Part shown: positions 32,348-42,813 of the stretch, in pieces
How positions within the stretch are numbered: position 1 is the first letter of the stretch
Layout: each line of letters begins with the position of its first letter
Source of the DNA: Candidatus Aegiribacteria sp.
GTDB taxonomy: Bacteria; Fermentibacterota; Fermentibacteria; Fermentibacterales; JCC-6
DNA length: 46,452 nt
Assembly: GCA_030600545.1 (NCBI GenBank)
Contig: JAUVLV010000015.1
Location: 1-46,452 of the forward strand
Direction of reading: 5' to 3'
Notes under the pieces: generated by a model
What the model saw: the letters and a program-made list of their open reading frames with translations, nothing else
Databases searched by the model: none
Told to the model about the DNA's origin: nothing
Program-made: the position numbers and the translations under genes

Positions 32348-35300
32348 ATGAGAATAAGAACCGGAACTCTTTCATGGATAACACTGTTTATACTGGTCAC
32401 ATCCGCAGGAGCGGCAGGAGTAAGTGCTCCCAGGCTTATTCCCGCTTACCCCTGGGAGACCGAATACTCTACCGATCTGCTCGTTGATCCAGGTGTATCC
32501 TGGCATCTTATAAACTCTGTCCGAAGCCGTTTCATATGCTGGCGACTTTTTCATGGCACCATCCCGGTCTCCACGCAGGGCTGTTCTTCCATTGATGAGA
32601 TGAATCTGCGGTCGATGGAATGGAAACTCCGTGATATCTGGATTACTATGAACAGAAATAATTGCATGCGCATAGCGAGGGATCAGGGATCCCTCATACC
32701 GACAATTTACCTGCCTCTGGACATGCCGCCGATACTTGCAGGTGCCATTGGCGAAGGTGGACAGATCGATATCAGCGGTCATCAGAAAATTACCCTTTCA
32801 GGGGTAACCCATTACAGGCCCAACGCGGTTGCAATAGAGGGAGATAGCCAGTCTCTTTTTCCGGATCTGAAAATGGAGCAGGAGCTGCGGGTTCAACTGG
32901 AAGGAACCATCGGCGAAAAGATACACGTTGATGTCGATCATGACAGCCGGAGGAGCTTCAGACCTCAGAGCAGCCTGAGCCTGCGATACGAAGGATACGA
33001 GGACGAGATAATACAGAGTATTGAGATGGGCGACATCAGCCTTTCAATAACCGGGCCGGAATTCGTTTCGTACAGTATCCCCCATCAAGGATTATTCGGG
33101 GCCAAAATACTTGCCCAGGTTGGTCCAGTTGAATTTACAACCATCGCAAGCCGCGAAGCCGCGTCCACAGAATCCTCAGAATTTGTCGGTCAGTCCACCA
33201 TGGTTGAAGACAGTATTCTCGACATACATCCAGCAAACAATTACTTCTTCTACACCTCACCCGATTCCCTTGTGCAGCCTCAGATCGCATCGATCAGGGT
33301 TTTTCAGGATGACGATATTGCAGCCAATAACGAGGAAACCGGGGCGGTCGAGGGGGCATGGTTCATTGAAGGAGGGGATACCGGAACCGGTAACTGGGAT
33401 GAACTTCAGCCCGGCCCTGATCTGGACTACGTTCTGGTCGATTCAGCCACAACCATCCGTTTTATCAGGCCTGTCAACAACAATTACAGGATAGGCATCT
33501 GGATGGTCACCACAGAGGGTGACACAATCGGTAATGCCACTGCTGGTACGGATTGGAATCTGAAACTGATAAAACAGATCAATCCCCTGCCAGACTATCC
33601 AACCTGGAGTTACGAATTGCGGAACAGATACTTCCTTGGGGCAAACAACATAGTTCGGGAGAGCTTCAACTGCAGCATCTACCTTGACAGGTCGGGAGAG
33701 GATCCTGTCCAGAGTCAGGATGGAATTCCCTTTATTGAACTTCTTGGACTTGATACAAATGGAGATGGTTCTCTAGCGGACGAGGAGAGTGCGGTTGACT
33801 GGGATAACGGATTTCTGGTGTTCCCGAAGATCAGGCCCTTCACTGATCCGATACTGGATGTTACGAACCCGGTTGTTTACAATGAAAATAACCCTCTCCC
33901 GACTCAAAGCAAGTACTTCATAGAAGTGAGCTATAGGGCGGCATCGACCACATATTCACTCGGACGGATGGGGATAATACCCGGCAGTGAAAAGGTTACA
34001 CTTACAGTAGCGGGAAGTACCAACACACTGGTCAAGGACGTGGATTATACGATCATATACGAAATTGGGCTGCTGACCCTTATGGGAGAGGCCGCTGAGG
34101 ACGCCCAGAATCCCAGCAACACACTACGCGTCACATTCGAATACCTTCCCCTTTTCGCCGCTCAGAAGAAGACACTGATAGGAGCCAGGGCTGTTTACGG
34201 TATCGGATCGGATTCATGGCTGGGAGCTACGGTGATGTTCGAGAGCGCCAGCACCCCCGGCGACAGACCCAGGGTAGGTGAAGAATCCACAAGAACAATG
34301 GTAGCCGATATTGACGCGCATTTGGAAACAGAGCCAGAATTCCTTACAGATTTCGCGAATATGATTCCCGGGATCAACACTGAAGCTCAAAGCAATGCGA
34401 CCATTTCCGGTGAAATAGCCATGAGTTTTCCCAACCCCAATGTCGATGGTGAAGCATATATCGACGATATGGAGGGCACTGAAACGGCCTTCCCTGTGGG
34501 GCAGAGCAGATCTGCATGGCACCTTTCAAGTACTCCCGATCCTTCTGCTTCCCAGGACAACCCTGTGGGAGAAATCCGCTGGTACAATACATACAGAAGG
34601 TGGAAACTTGAAGACATCGTGCCGAATGTAACAGGAAGTCAGGAAGATAATTATGTGAACAATGTACTGGAACTATATTTCCAGCCGGAGGATGACAGCG
34701 AATATTCGTGGGGCGGCATTCAAAGGTGCATGGACAAGTACGGGCTGGATTTTTCAAGGAAGACTCATATCAGAATGTACATCAGAGTTACAGGTTCAGC
34801 TCAGAGCGGAAACATCTGTCTGGACCTGGGCGAGCGGATAGACGAGGATTCCTACTGGCTCGAGAGAACGGCAGGCGAACTTGTCAGAAGGGCCAATGGT
34901 GAACTTGACACAGAGGATCTTAACACCGACGGTATCCTGTCGAACGATGAGGACACAGGACTGGACAATCTCTGGGATAATGAGGAGAATCCTCCCGAGG
35001 GCGGCGATCCCAATATGGATAACTACCATTACGACGGGAACGATCCTCCATCCGTAAGATACGACAGGATAAACGGTGCGCAGGATAACAATCTTCTTGA
35101 TACAGAAGATCTAAACCGAAATGGAATACTTGATCGGTCCAATTCGTTCTTCCGTATAAACATACCCATTGATGATCCGGATTATATAGTATCCGGACCA
35201 AATGCGAATGGATGGATGCTAATAGAGATCCCGCTGGAGGATACTTCGGTAGTTTCTGTACCCGGGTTTGTAACGGGTACACCCACGTGGGAGAAGATAA

Positions 35301-37939
35301 GCTACGCGAGGCTGTGGATGGATGGTTTTGCAGATGCTGATACTGTGCAGATATATGACCTTGAGGTAGTGGGAAACAGGTGGGAGGAGACAGGTGTATT
35401 ACTTGTTGATTCAACAGGTACGCCTGTACTGGCATCGGAAAAATTGTACGTTTCCACGGTTAACAACAAAGATAATCTTGATTACGCCAACAATCCCCCT
35501 CCAGGTGTGGATCCGGGGGAGGATGAGTACGGTGACCCAAGGCTTGAACAGTCCCTCGCTCTGGAAGCCGAGAATATAGAAGGGGGGCATTACGGACTGG
35601 CAACCCAGGGTTTCTACAGCGGAGAGGATTATACTGGTTACAAGCAGATTCGATTCCTTGTACACGGTGAAGAACAGTACGATTCAGAGCTTGTTTACAG
35701 GCTGGGGACCGACAGCCTTAATTATTACGAGATAGGAGTCGGTATAGAACCGGGCTGGCAGATAGTAGAAGTGAAGCTTGATGATCTTGTTAATCTGAAG
35801 GCCAGGAAGGATGAATCTGAACTGGAGTACATGAAGGAAGGTAATCTGGCTGTATTGGGTTCTCCCAATTTTGCCAGGATCATGGAGATGAGCCTTGGAC
35901 TGCAAAACAACTCAGAGACTCCGCTGAATACCTCGGTATGGGTTGATGATATTACACTGAACCAGCCATGGAGCAACACTGGAACGGCACACCGGGTGAC
36001 GGTGGGTGTTGATATAGCCGATCTTCTATCCTTAAGCGGTGACTACAGAGAGATAGATTCCGACTTTCACGGGCTGGGAAGCAGTTCCGGGCAGGGATAC
36101 ATGAAAACTATTTATAACGCAGGGGCAACGATGTATCTCAACCGTTTTACGCCGCCCCTCTGGGCACTTTACGCCCCGGCTAATTTCGCATGGTCGCTTG
36201 ATATCTCCAGACCCGTATTTCAGTCTGGCTCCGATTTCCGCCTCAGCGATGATGAATCATGGGACGAGCGGACGCAGACTAGAAGTTGGAGTACTGGTTT
36301 TCAGCTCAGAAAGAACAGTTCGGCTGAATCATTGGTTGGCAGGTATTTTATCGATCCATTCCGGTTTACACATACCTATTCCAGAGGATACGGTATGACA
36401 CCCTCAACCAGGGATACATCAAGCACAGCTGAGGGGGCGCTGTCGTACGATATGAACTCCGGACGAATGCAGCTTCTGGATCTTCCGGTTATTGATTATT
36501 TCAGGATCAGGCCCACCAGGGTGAGCTGGTCCCTTTCGCGCAGGAACAACTGGAACACCAGGTGGAGCTTTGTCAATGATGATACCGTACAGACCCGGAT
36601 CACTATATTGAGAACTCTGTCCTCCAACGGTGCAATTACTTTCAACCCCTGGAAGGGATTGTCCGCGAGCGGTTCCCTTGGCCTTGTCAGAGATCTTCTG
36701 TACCCCTGGGAGGGAAATGCGGGAATTAACGTCGGACGGGAGATATCAAGGAATCAAAGTATCAGTGTTTCCCAGGATATTAATCTGTTTGATTATCTGA
36801 ACCCCAGATTCTCTTTTGATTCCCATTACGGGCAGTCAAGGCTTGCTCCGCACACACTGTCAGGGGCAGATTCTCTGGGACTGCCAGGGTATTCGGTTTC
36901 AGCCACCAGGAGAGTAAATGTCAGGATAGGACTTGTTCATACCATACGAAGCCTTGCGAGGTTGCGTGATGAAAGGCTTGATGAGGAGGCTGAATCGGGA
37001 AGTCCGAGATGGTTACTGATAAAGCTCGAACGATGGGCTAACATGATCAATGATCCGAGTGTTACCTATTCGGAAACCGAAGGCAGCGAGTATCGGGATA
37101 TGTACTTCATTCCCGACTGGCGATACCAGACGGGTTTTGATCCGGTGCTGGATGACGTGATTCCGTGGGACAGGACAAAAGGATGGAACCTTCAGGTCTC
37201 AGGAGGATTCAGACCGGTATCGACAATGTCTGTCAGGCTGGAGTACAGGTCATCCGAGAACAGGAATCTTTATTCCGGGTTCTGGAACAATCAGAGATCG
37301 AAGACATGGCCCTCGATTTCCCTATCCTGGTCCGGATTGAACAGGCTCGCGGGTCTGAGTAATATTATAAGAACGGGTACTGTCAATTCCGGGTACAGCA
37401 TTGAGACAACTGAAAGTGGAAGATATGAAAGTGATGTTTATATTCCGACTACGGAAACGAAGAAAACCAATTGGACGCCACTCTTCAATATAAGCTTCAC
37501 ACTTCTGAACGATGTACAGATTTCTCTCAGCGACAACTTGACCAATACAGTAATGCAGAGCTTCACCGGCACGCAGGCAAAAACGGAAAGCAGCAACAAC
37601 AACCTTAAATTCCGTATTCAGTACTCATTCAGTTCTCCGGGCGGCTTTGCCATACCGTTTCCGCTTATTGACAGGCTTCGGATAAGTTTCCGGAGCGACC
37701 TTACAACGAGCCTCAATATAACCAGGTCGAGTACCAGGAGTGAGCTTCTGGGAAGTACAGTTGGGGTGCAGCTTCAGACCGACAGAGAGGAATGGCGGAT
37801 TGAACCTGCACTGAATTACGATTTCGGTATGGTAACTGCAGGGCTTACGGGTATTTTCGGCTGGAAAACCGATAAAGTTAATTCTCAGTATGACCAGCGG
37901 GATATAGGTATGAACATCTGGGTGACAATCAATTTCTAA
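32348..37939 (+). CDS. sprA: SprA/Sov-like giant outer-membrane protein (type IX secretion translocon family)
   Basis: 1863 aa with signal peptide. GLFGAKILAQVGPVEFTTIASREA, YIDDMEGTETAFPVGQSRSAWHLSS, WMLIEIPLEDTSVV, DTEDLNTDGILSNDED, and beta-rich C-terminus ending in Phe; all recognisable SprA features. Confidence 0.85.
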   Translation: MRIRTGTLSWITLFILVTSAGAAGVSAPRLIPAYPWETEYSTDLLVDPGVSWHLINSVRSRFICWRLFHGTIPVSTQGCSSIDEMNLRSMEWKLRDIWITMNRNNCMRIARDQGSLIPTIYLPLDMPPILAGAIGEGGQIDISGHQKITLSGVTHYRPNAVAIEGDSQSLFPDLKMEQELRVQLEGTIGEKIHVDVDHDSRRSFRPQSSLSLRYEGYEDEIIQSIEMGDISLSITGPEFVSYSIPHQGLFGAKILAQVGPVEFTTIASREAASTESSEFVGQSTMVEDSILDIHPANNYFFYTSPDSLVQPQIASIRVFQDDDIAANNEETGAVEGAWFIEGGDTGTGNWDELQPGPDLDYVLVDSATTIRFIRPVNNNYRIGIWMVTTEGDTIGNATAGTDWNLKLIKQINPLPDYPTWSYELRNRYFLGANNIVRESFNCSIYLDRSGEDPVQSQDGIPFIELLGLDTNGDGSLADEESAVDWDNGFLVFPKIRPFTDPILDVTNPVVYNENNPLPTQSKYFIEVSYRAASTTYSLGRMGIIPGSEKVTLTVAGSTNTLVKDVDYTIIYEIGLLTLMGEAAEDAQNPSNTLRVTFEYLPLFAAQKKTLIGARAVYGIGSDSWLGATVMFESASTPGDRPRVGEESTRTMVADIDAHLETEPEFLTDFANMIPGINTEAQSNATISGEIAMSFPNPNVDGEAYIDDMEGTETAFPVGQSRSAWHLSSTPDPSASQDNPVGEIRWYNTYRRWKLEDIVPNVTGSQEDNYVNNVLELYFQPEDDSEYSWGGIQRCMDKYGLDFSRKTHIRMYIRVTGSAQSGNICLDLGERIDEDSYWLERTAGELVRRANGELDTEDLNTDGILSNDEDTGLDNLWDNEENPPEGGDPNMDNYHYDGNDPPSVRYDRINGAQDNNLLDTEDLNRNGILDRSNSFFRINIPIDDPDYIVSGPNANGWMLIEIPLEDTSVVSVPGFVTGTPTWEKISYARLWMDGFADADTVQIYDLEVVGNRWEETGVLLVDSTGTPVLASEKLYVSTVNNKDNLDYANNPPPGVDPGEDEYGDPRLEQSLALEAENIEGGHYGLATQGFYSGEDYTGYKQIRFLVHGEEQYDSELVYRLGTDSLNYYEIGVGIEPGWQIVEVKLDDLVNLKARKDESELEYMKEGNLAVLGSPNFARIMEMSLGLQNNSETPLNTSVWVDDITLNQPWSNTGTAHRVTVGVDIADLLSLSGDYREIDSDFHGLGSSSGQGYMKTIYNAGATMYLNRFTPPLWALYAPANFAWSLDISRPVFQSGSDFRLSDDESWDERTQTRSWSTGFQLRKNSSAESLVGRYFIDPFRFTHTYSRGYGMTPSTRDTSSTAEGALSYDMNSGRMQLLDLPVIDYFRIRPTRVSWSLSRRNNWNTRWSFVNDDTVQTRITILRTLSSNGAITFNPWKGLSASGSLGLVRDLLYPWEGNAGINVGREISRNQSISVSQDINLFDYLNPRFSFDSHYGQSRLAPHTLSGADSLGLPGYSVSATRRVNVRIGLVHTIRSLARLRDERLDEEAESGSPRWLLIKLERWANMINDPSVTYSETEGSEYRDMYFIPDWRYQTGFDPVLDDVIPWDRTKGWNLQVSGGFRPVSTMSVRLEYRSSENRNLYSGFWNNQRSKTWPSISLSWSGLNRLAGLSNIIRTGTVNSGYSIETTESGRYESDVYIPTTETKKTNWTPLFNISFTLLNDVQISLSDNLTNTVMQSFTGTQAKTESSNNNLKFRIQYSFSSPGGFAIPFPLIDRLRISFRSDLTTSLNITRSSTRSELLGSTVGVQLQTDREEWRIEPALNYDFGMVTAGLTGIFGWKTDKVNSQYDQRDIGMNIWVTINF

Positions 37940-38118
37940 AATCCCATTTCTGAGATCCCGACGTTGAACTGTCTGGTCATTTACAATATTTATGTATATG
38001 CTCATTGTTGTTGGAACAGGACAATACACCTTTAATTGGAATGTACAATAAATCATGAGCAGGTATAATAACAGCAGTGTTCCTCGTTCGATCAGGTGTA
38101 AGTTAATTTGGAGGTTTA

Positions 38119-39906
38119 ATGAACATTAAGATCGGTCAGCTCCTTCTGAATTCCGGCATTATTTCAAACAGGCAGCTTGAAGAGGCTCTCAGTAGACAGA
38201 GTGAAGATAATAACAGACTGGGATACCATCTGGTGCAAATTCAGGCCATTTCTGAAGCTGATCTTAATAAATTTCTTGAAAGACAACAGAGTATTGAGAG
38301 TTCAAATCTCGATAAAGTAGATATCGAAGAAGATGTAATTAACCTTATAACAGGTGATATCGCCAGAAGGTATGAAGTTATTCCCATCAGCAGAGAGGGC
38401 AGAAAACTGATTGTAGCCATGACCGATCCAAACAACCTCTTTGCGATTGATGACCTCAGGTTCTCACTGGGAATGGATATAGAACCTCATATATGTGCCT
38501 CAAGTATGATAAAAAGAGCTCTGTCAAAATTTTATGCGGAATCCGAAGCCATCGTACCGATTGATGAAAGCAATAAGAAAAAGGGCAACAGTATACATAC
38601 TTCTCTTGCAGATATTGATGACGAGGGTATAGCTACGGATACGGACATGCTTATCGGTGACGAAGTGTTTGAATCCATGATCATCCAGGAGGATGAAGAA
38701 GAGGATATAGAGGAGGAAGACCTTGATTTCGAAATTGCGGATTCTCCAGTAGTCAAGCTGGTAAACAGCCTTATCGCGGATGCTGTAAGGAGGAGAGCCA
38801 GTGATATTCACTTCGAACCTTTTGAGAGATTCGTAAGGGTAAGGTTCAGAATCGACGGTGTTCTTCATGAAGTCATGCGCCCCAGCAGGAAGTACAGATC
38901 GGCGATGGTCAGCCGTCTTAAAATACTGGGTGGAATGAATATTGCCGAGCATCATCTTCCTCAGGACGGAAGGCAGAAGATACTGGTAGGCAATAGATTT
39001 GTTGACCTCAGACTTGCGACCCTGCCTACACTTTTCGGCGAGAAGGTTGAAGTAAGGCTCCTGGACCGCAGCGCCGTTATTCTTGACCTTGAAAAACTCG
39101 GATTCGAAGAGGAGCCTCTCAAGGAATTCAGAAGGGGTATTAAAAGACCATTCGGGATAGTCCTTGTTACCGGACCCACCGGATGCGGTAAAACAACCAC
39201 GCTGTATTCCGCCATTACCGAGCTTAACGATATCGGCGTGAACATAATGACAGCTGAGAACCCGGTTGAGTTCAATCTCAAGGGAATAAACCAGGTCCAG
39301 ATGAATTCCGATGTCGGATTGACTTTCGCCAACGCCCTCAGAGCATACCTCAGGCAGGATCCTGATATAATCATGGTTGGAGAAATAAGGGATAAGGAAA
39401 CCTGTGAGATCGCTATAAGAGCCGCTCTGACCGGTCACCTGGTGCTTTCAACTACCCATACCAACGATGCTCCAAGCACCATCAACAGGCTGATTGACAT
39501 GGGTACTGAACCCTTCATGCTCAGCACATCAGTGGTTTGCATAGCCTCTCAGAGACTTATCCGAAAGATATGTCCCAAATGCAAGACTCAGATACATGTT
39601 CCCGATGATGTCTTTGTTGAAGCTGGAATTGACCCTGAACGGTTCAGAAATATCAAATTGTACGAAGGTATGGGCTGTTCATACTGCACCAATACAGGTT
39701 ACAAGGGCAGAATGGGTATTTTCGAAGTTATGCGTATTGACGATGACATAAGGCGGCTGATAGAGGCAGATGCCAGCAGCATAGAGATCGAAAAAGCAGC
39801 ATTGGAAAAGGGTATGATAAATCTCAGGGAATCTGCTATCAGGAAGCTGGAAGCCGGGCTTACTACGTTCGATGAAGTTCTAAGGGAAACAATTGCGAAC
39901 TCTTAA
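38119..39906 (+). CDS. pilB: Type IV pilus assembly ATPase, PilB/GspE family (paralog 1)
   Basis: 595 aa. N-terminal MshEN-like domain; Walker A GPTGCGKTTTLYSA; DPDIIMVGEIRD; tetracysteine CPKC...CSYC. Confidence 0.93.
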   Translation: MNIKIGQLLLNSGIISNRQLEEALSRQSEDNNRLGYHLVQIQAISEADLNKFLERQQSIESSNLDKVDIEEDVINLITGDIARRYEVIPISREGRKLIVAMTDPNNLFAIDDLRFSLGMDIEPHICASSMIKRALSKFYAESEAIVPIDESNKKKGNSIHTSLADIDDEGIATDTDMLIGDEVFESMIIQEDEEEDIEEEDLDFEIADSPVVKLVNSLIADAVRRRASDIHFEPFERFVRVRFRIDGVLHEVMRPSRKYRSAMVSRLKILGGMNIAEHHLPQDGRQKILVGNRFVDLRLATLPTLFGEKVEVRLLDRSAVILDLEKLGFEEEPLKEFRRGIKRPFGIVLVTGPTGCGKTTTLYSAITELNDIGVNIMTAENPVEFNLKGINQVQMNSDVGLTFANALRAYLRQDPDIIMVGEIRDKETCEIAIRAALTGHLVLSTTHTNDAPSTINRLIDMGTEPFMLSTSVVCIASQRLIRKICPKCKTQIHVPDDVFVEAGIDPERFRNIKLYEGMGCSYCTNTGYKGRMGIFEVMRIDDDIRRLIEADASSIEIEKAALEKGMINLRESAIRKLEAGLTTFDEVLRETIANS

Positions 39907-39917
39907 CGGAGGGTATT

Positions 39918-41726
39918 TTGCTTAGCAGACTGGCTATGATGCTTCTGGAATCCGGAATGGTCACGCAGGATGATATTGACCAGATTACCAGCACGTACGG
40001 TCCCGGCGAAATTGAGATTGCGGACCAGCTGGTTGCGATGGGTATAGTACCCGAAGACCTTATCACCGAATTCCTGGCCGAAATATATTCTGTTAAGCCG
40101 GTGTTTCTTAATGAACTTGAGCTTGATCAAGCTCTTGCACAATCACTCCCGGATGAAACTGCGCGAAAATACCTTCTAGTTCCATTTAAGGAAGACAAGG
40201 ATTACTTCTACATCGGAATGGGGTCGCCGGGGGATCTGTACGCAGTTGATGATGTTAAGTTCGCTGTAGGAAAAGAAGTAATCGTCTATGCTTCAGCTCC
40301 GTCTGCGGTCAGAAGAGCGCAGAATGACCTTTACGGCAAGCAGGATGCCCTCGTATCGGTGAAAGACCATCTGGATGACTATGAGGAAGAACTTGATGAT
40401 CTGGAAGTAGTGCAAACTCTTGGTTACGAAGATGAAGAAGAGGAATATGAGGATAGCAATCTCGATGATGAATACTCACATGTTATGGAAGGCCCCATAG
40501 TTGGTTTTGTAAATGCGATCATCGCCAAAGCTGTACGTACCGAAGTCAGTGATATTCATATAGAACCTTACGAGAAATATCTCCGGATAAGATACAGGCG
40601 CGACGGTAAGTGTTTCGTGGTCAGAAAGCTTCCCAAGAAAGTGCAGCCTCAGATCTTAAGCAGATTGAAAATAATGGCGAATATGAATATAGCGGAGAGA
40701 AGAAAAACACAGGATGGGCGCATCAAGGCAATGATCGATGGAAGATCAATCGACTTCCGCGTCAGTGCGGTTCCTACGGTTAACGGCGAGAAGATCGTGC
40801 TGCGTATACTTGACAGGGGCAGCCTAGAATTTGACCTGAAGGAACTTGGTTTTCCAGAAGATGCGTTAAAAGTATTCATGCGGGGGGTCAGCTCTCCATA
40901 CGGTATTGTTCTGGTTACCGGCCCAACAGGAAGCGGCAAGACAACGACTCTTTATTCTGCTCTCAGTGCGCTGAATACGGATAACAGGAACATTCATACC
41001 GCTGAAGAACCGGTGGAATACAGTATTGAAGGCTTAACTCAGACACAGATAGATTTCAGTATGGGATACGACTTTGCTTCAGCTTTAAGGGCAATCCTCC
41101 GGCAGGACCCCAACATAATCATGATAGGTGAAATAAGAGATCTGGAGACAGCCAGCATCGCGATAAAGGCCGCGCTTACCGGTCATCTTGTTTTCTCCAC
41201 GATACATACCAACGATGCTCCGAGTACAGTGAACAGATTGATTGATATAGGTATAAAACCATTCCTGGTAGCATCAGCGGTTCGAACTATCATGGCCCAG
41301 AGACTTGTCAGAAAAATCTGTGAAAACTGTAAAACACCCCATGAGTATTCAGATGATGAATATCTGGCAGCGGGGGTTGACCCTGCTGAAATGGCTGGAC
41401 ATACAACATATATAGGTAAAGGATGCAGTAAATGTGGTGGCTCCGGTTGTAGAGGAAGAATAGGTCTTTACGAAGTGCTTCCAATTGATAAGAATATAAA
41501 ACAGGCTATAATTGAAAGGGTCACTGCAGGTCAGTTACGGGTTTTGGGTGTAAGAAACGGAATGAGGACACTTAGAATGGATGCTGTTGCGAAGCTGAAG
41601 GCAGGTATCACAACACTTGATGAGGTTATCAAGATAGTTGAGGATGACCTGGAAGTGAAAAAAGCTATGGAGGAATTGAAGGGTGAAATAGCTCAGCAGC
41701 AAACAGAGGAAGGACATTCGGCATAA
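39918..41726 (+). CDS. pilB: Type IV pilus assembly ATPase, PilB/GspE family (paralog 2)
   Basis: 602 aa. Walker A GPTGSGKTTTLYSA; DPNIIMIGEIRD; CENC...CSKC. Immediately downstream of paralog 1; TTG start. Confidence 0.92.
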   Translation: MLSRLAMMLLESGMVTQDDIDQITSTYGPGEIEIADQLVAMGIVPEDLITEFLAEIYSVKPVFLNELELDQALAQSLPDETARKYLLVPFKEDKDYFYIGMGSPGDLYAVDDVKFAVGKEVIVYASAPSAVRRAQNDLYGKQDALVSVKDHLDDYEEELDDLEVVQTLGYEDEEEEYEDSNLDDEYSHVMEGPIVGFVNAIIAKAVRTEVSDIHIEPYEKYLRIRYRRDGKCFVVRKLPKKVQPQILSRLKIMANMNIAERRKTQDGRIKAMIDGRSIDFRVSAVPTVNGEKIVLRILDRGSLEFDLKELGFPEDALKVFMRGVSSPYGIVLVTGPTGSGKTTTLYSALSALNTDNRNIHTAEEPVEYSIEGLTQTQIDFSMGYDFASALRAILRQDPNIIMIGEIRDLETASIAIKAALTGHLVFSTIHTNDAPSTVNRLIDIGIKPFLVASAVRTIMAQRLVRKICENCKTPHEYSDDEYLAAGVDPAEMAGHTTYIGKGCSKCGGSGCRGRIGLYEVLPIDKNIKQAIIERVTAGQLRVLGVRNGMRTLRMDAVAKLKAGITTLDEVIKIVEDDLEVKKAMEELKGEIAQQQTEEGHSA

Positions 41727-41727
41727 T

Positions 41728-42798
41728 ATGATTATTAAAACTCTGTTAAAGGAAATGATGGAAAGACGGGCCACCGATCTTCATCTTACAGTTGGAACAC
41801 CTCCTGTTGTCAGGATAGATGGTGAACTGGAAAGAATGGAGTACGACCCTCTTACAGCACAGGATACACAGAACCTCGTCTACAGCCTTTTAAAGGATGA
41901 ACAGAAAAAGAGGTTCGAGCTTGAAAAAGAGCTTGACTTTGCCTTCGGGATAAAAGGACTCTCAAGGTTCAGAGCCAACGTATTTTTTCAGAGGGGCTGC
42001 ATTGCCAGTGCCATCAGGTCCATTCCCCATGAGATACTTTCATTCGATGAACTCGGACTTCCACATGCTGTAGAAACTTTTTCGGAAAAACGGCAGGGGC
42101 TGATCCTTGTTACCGGTCCGACAGGATGCGGCAAATCCACTACACTTGCCTCAATAATCAGGAAGATCAACGCGACAAGGCATTGTCATATAATCACCAT
42201 AGAAGATCCCATAGAATACGTACACCATCATGATAAAGGTATCATTAATCAGAGGGAGATAGGACAGGATACAAAGTCCTATGGAAATTCATTGCGATAT
42301 GTACTCAGGCAGGATCCCGATGTAGTACTGATTGGTGAGATGAGGGATATGGAAACAATGCAGGTAGCCCTGAACATCGCTGAAACAGGCCACCTTACAA
42401 TGGCCACACTGCACACTAACTCCACCTACGAATCCATCAACAGGATTATCGACTCCTTTCCAGCTGCAAGCCAGGACCAGGTCAGAAGCCAGTTATCATT
42501 TGTAACAATAGGCGTTCTTACGCAGCAGCTGGTTCCAAAGGCCAGAGGAACGGGGAGGGCGCTGGCTGCGGAGGTTCTCGTCTGTAATCCTGCAGTCAAG
42601 GCAACGATTCGCCAGGATAAGCTTCACCAGATATACGGACTTATGCAGGCCGGGCACAAACATGGTATGAGAACTATGAACCAGTCTTTATTTGAGCTTT
42701 TCAAGAAGAAGGAAATAACAAGAGAGGTTGCCCTGGAACGTTCCCACGATATTGGGGAACTTGAACAGATGATAGCAACCGGCAGAGAGATTATTTAG
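41728..42798 (+). CDS. pilT: Type IV pilus retraction ATPase
   Basis: 356 aa. MMERRATDLHLTVGTPPVVRIDGEL, GPTGCGKSTTLASIIRKIN, DPDVVLIGEMRD, AETGHLTMATLHTNS. Confidence 0.96.
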   Translation: MIIKTLLKEMMERRATDLHLTVGTPPVVRIDGELERMEYDPLTAQDTQNLVYSLLKDEQKKRFELEKELDFAFGIKGLSRFRANVFFQRGCIASAIRSIPHEILSFDELGLPHAVETFSEKRQGLILVTGPTGCGKSTTLASIIRKINATRHCHIITIEDPIEYVHHHDKGIINQREIGQDTKSYGNSLRYVLRQDPDVVLIGEMRDMETMQVALNIAETGHLTMATLHTNSTYESINRIIDSFPAASQDQVRSQLSFVTIGVLTQQLVPKARGTGRALAAEVLVCNPAVKATIRQDKLHQIYGLMQAGHKHGMRTMNQSLFELFKKKEITREVALERSHDIGELEQMIATGREII

Positions 42799-42813
42799 CG
42801 ATAGGAGGCGAAA

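Noticed and set aside
33405-33420. A gcccggccc match in sprA as another copy of the 26-bp repeat core
   Set aside because: Only the GC-rich core matches; the flanks differ and it is in coding sequence.
38524-39438. 304-aa open frame antisense to pilB paralog 1
   Set aside because: It is opposite conserved PilB motifs (Walker A/B) and is best explained by codon bias.
39450-41230. Shared nucleotide stretches between the two pilB genes (e.g. accaacgatgctcc) as a DNA repeat
   Set aside because: They encode the conserved HTNDAPST motif of PilB ATPases; paralogy explains them.
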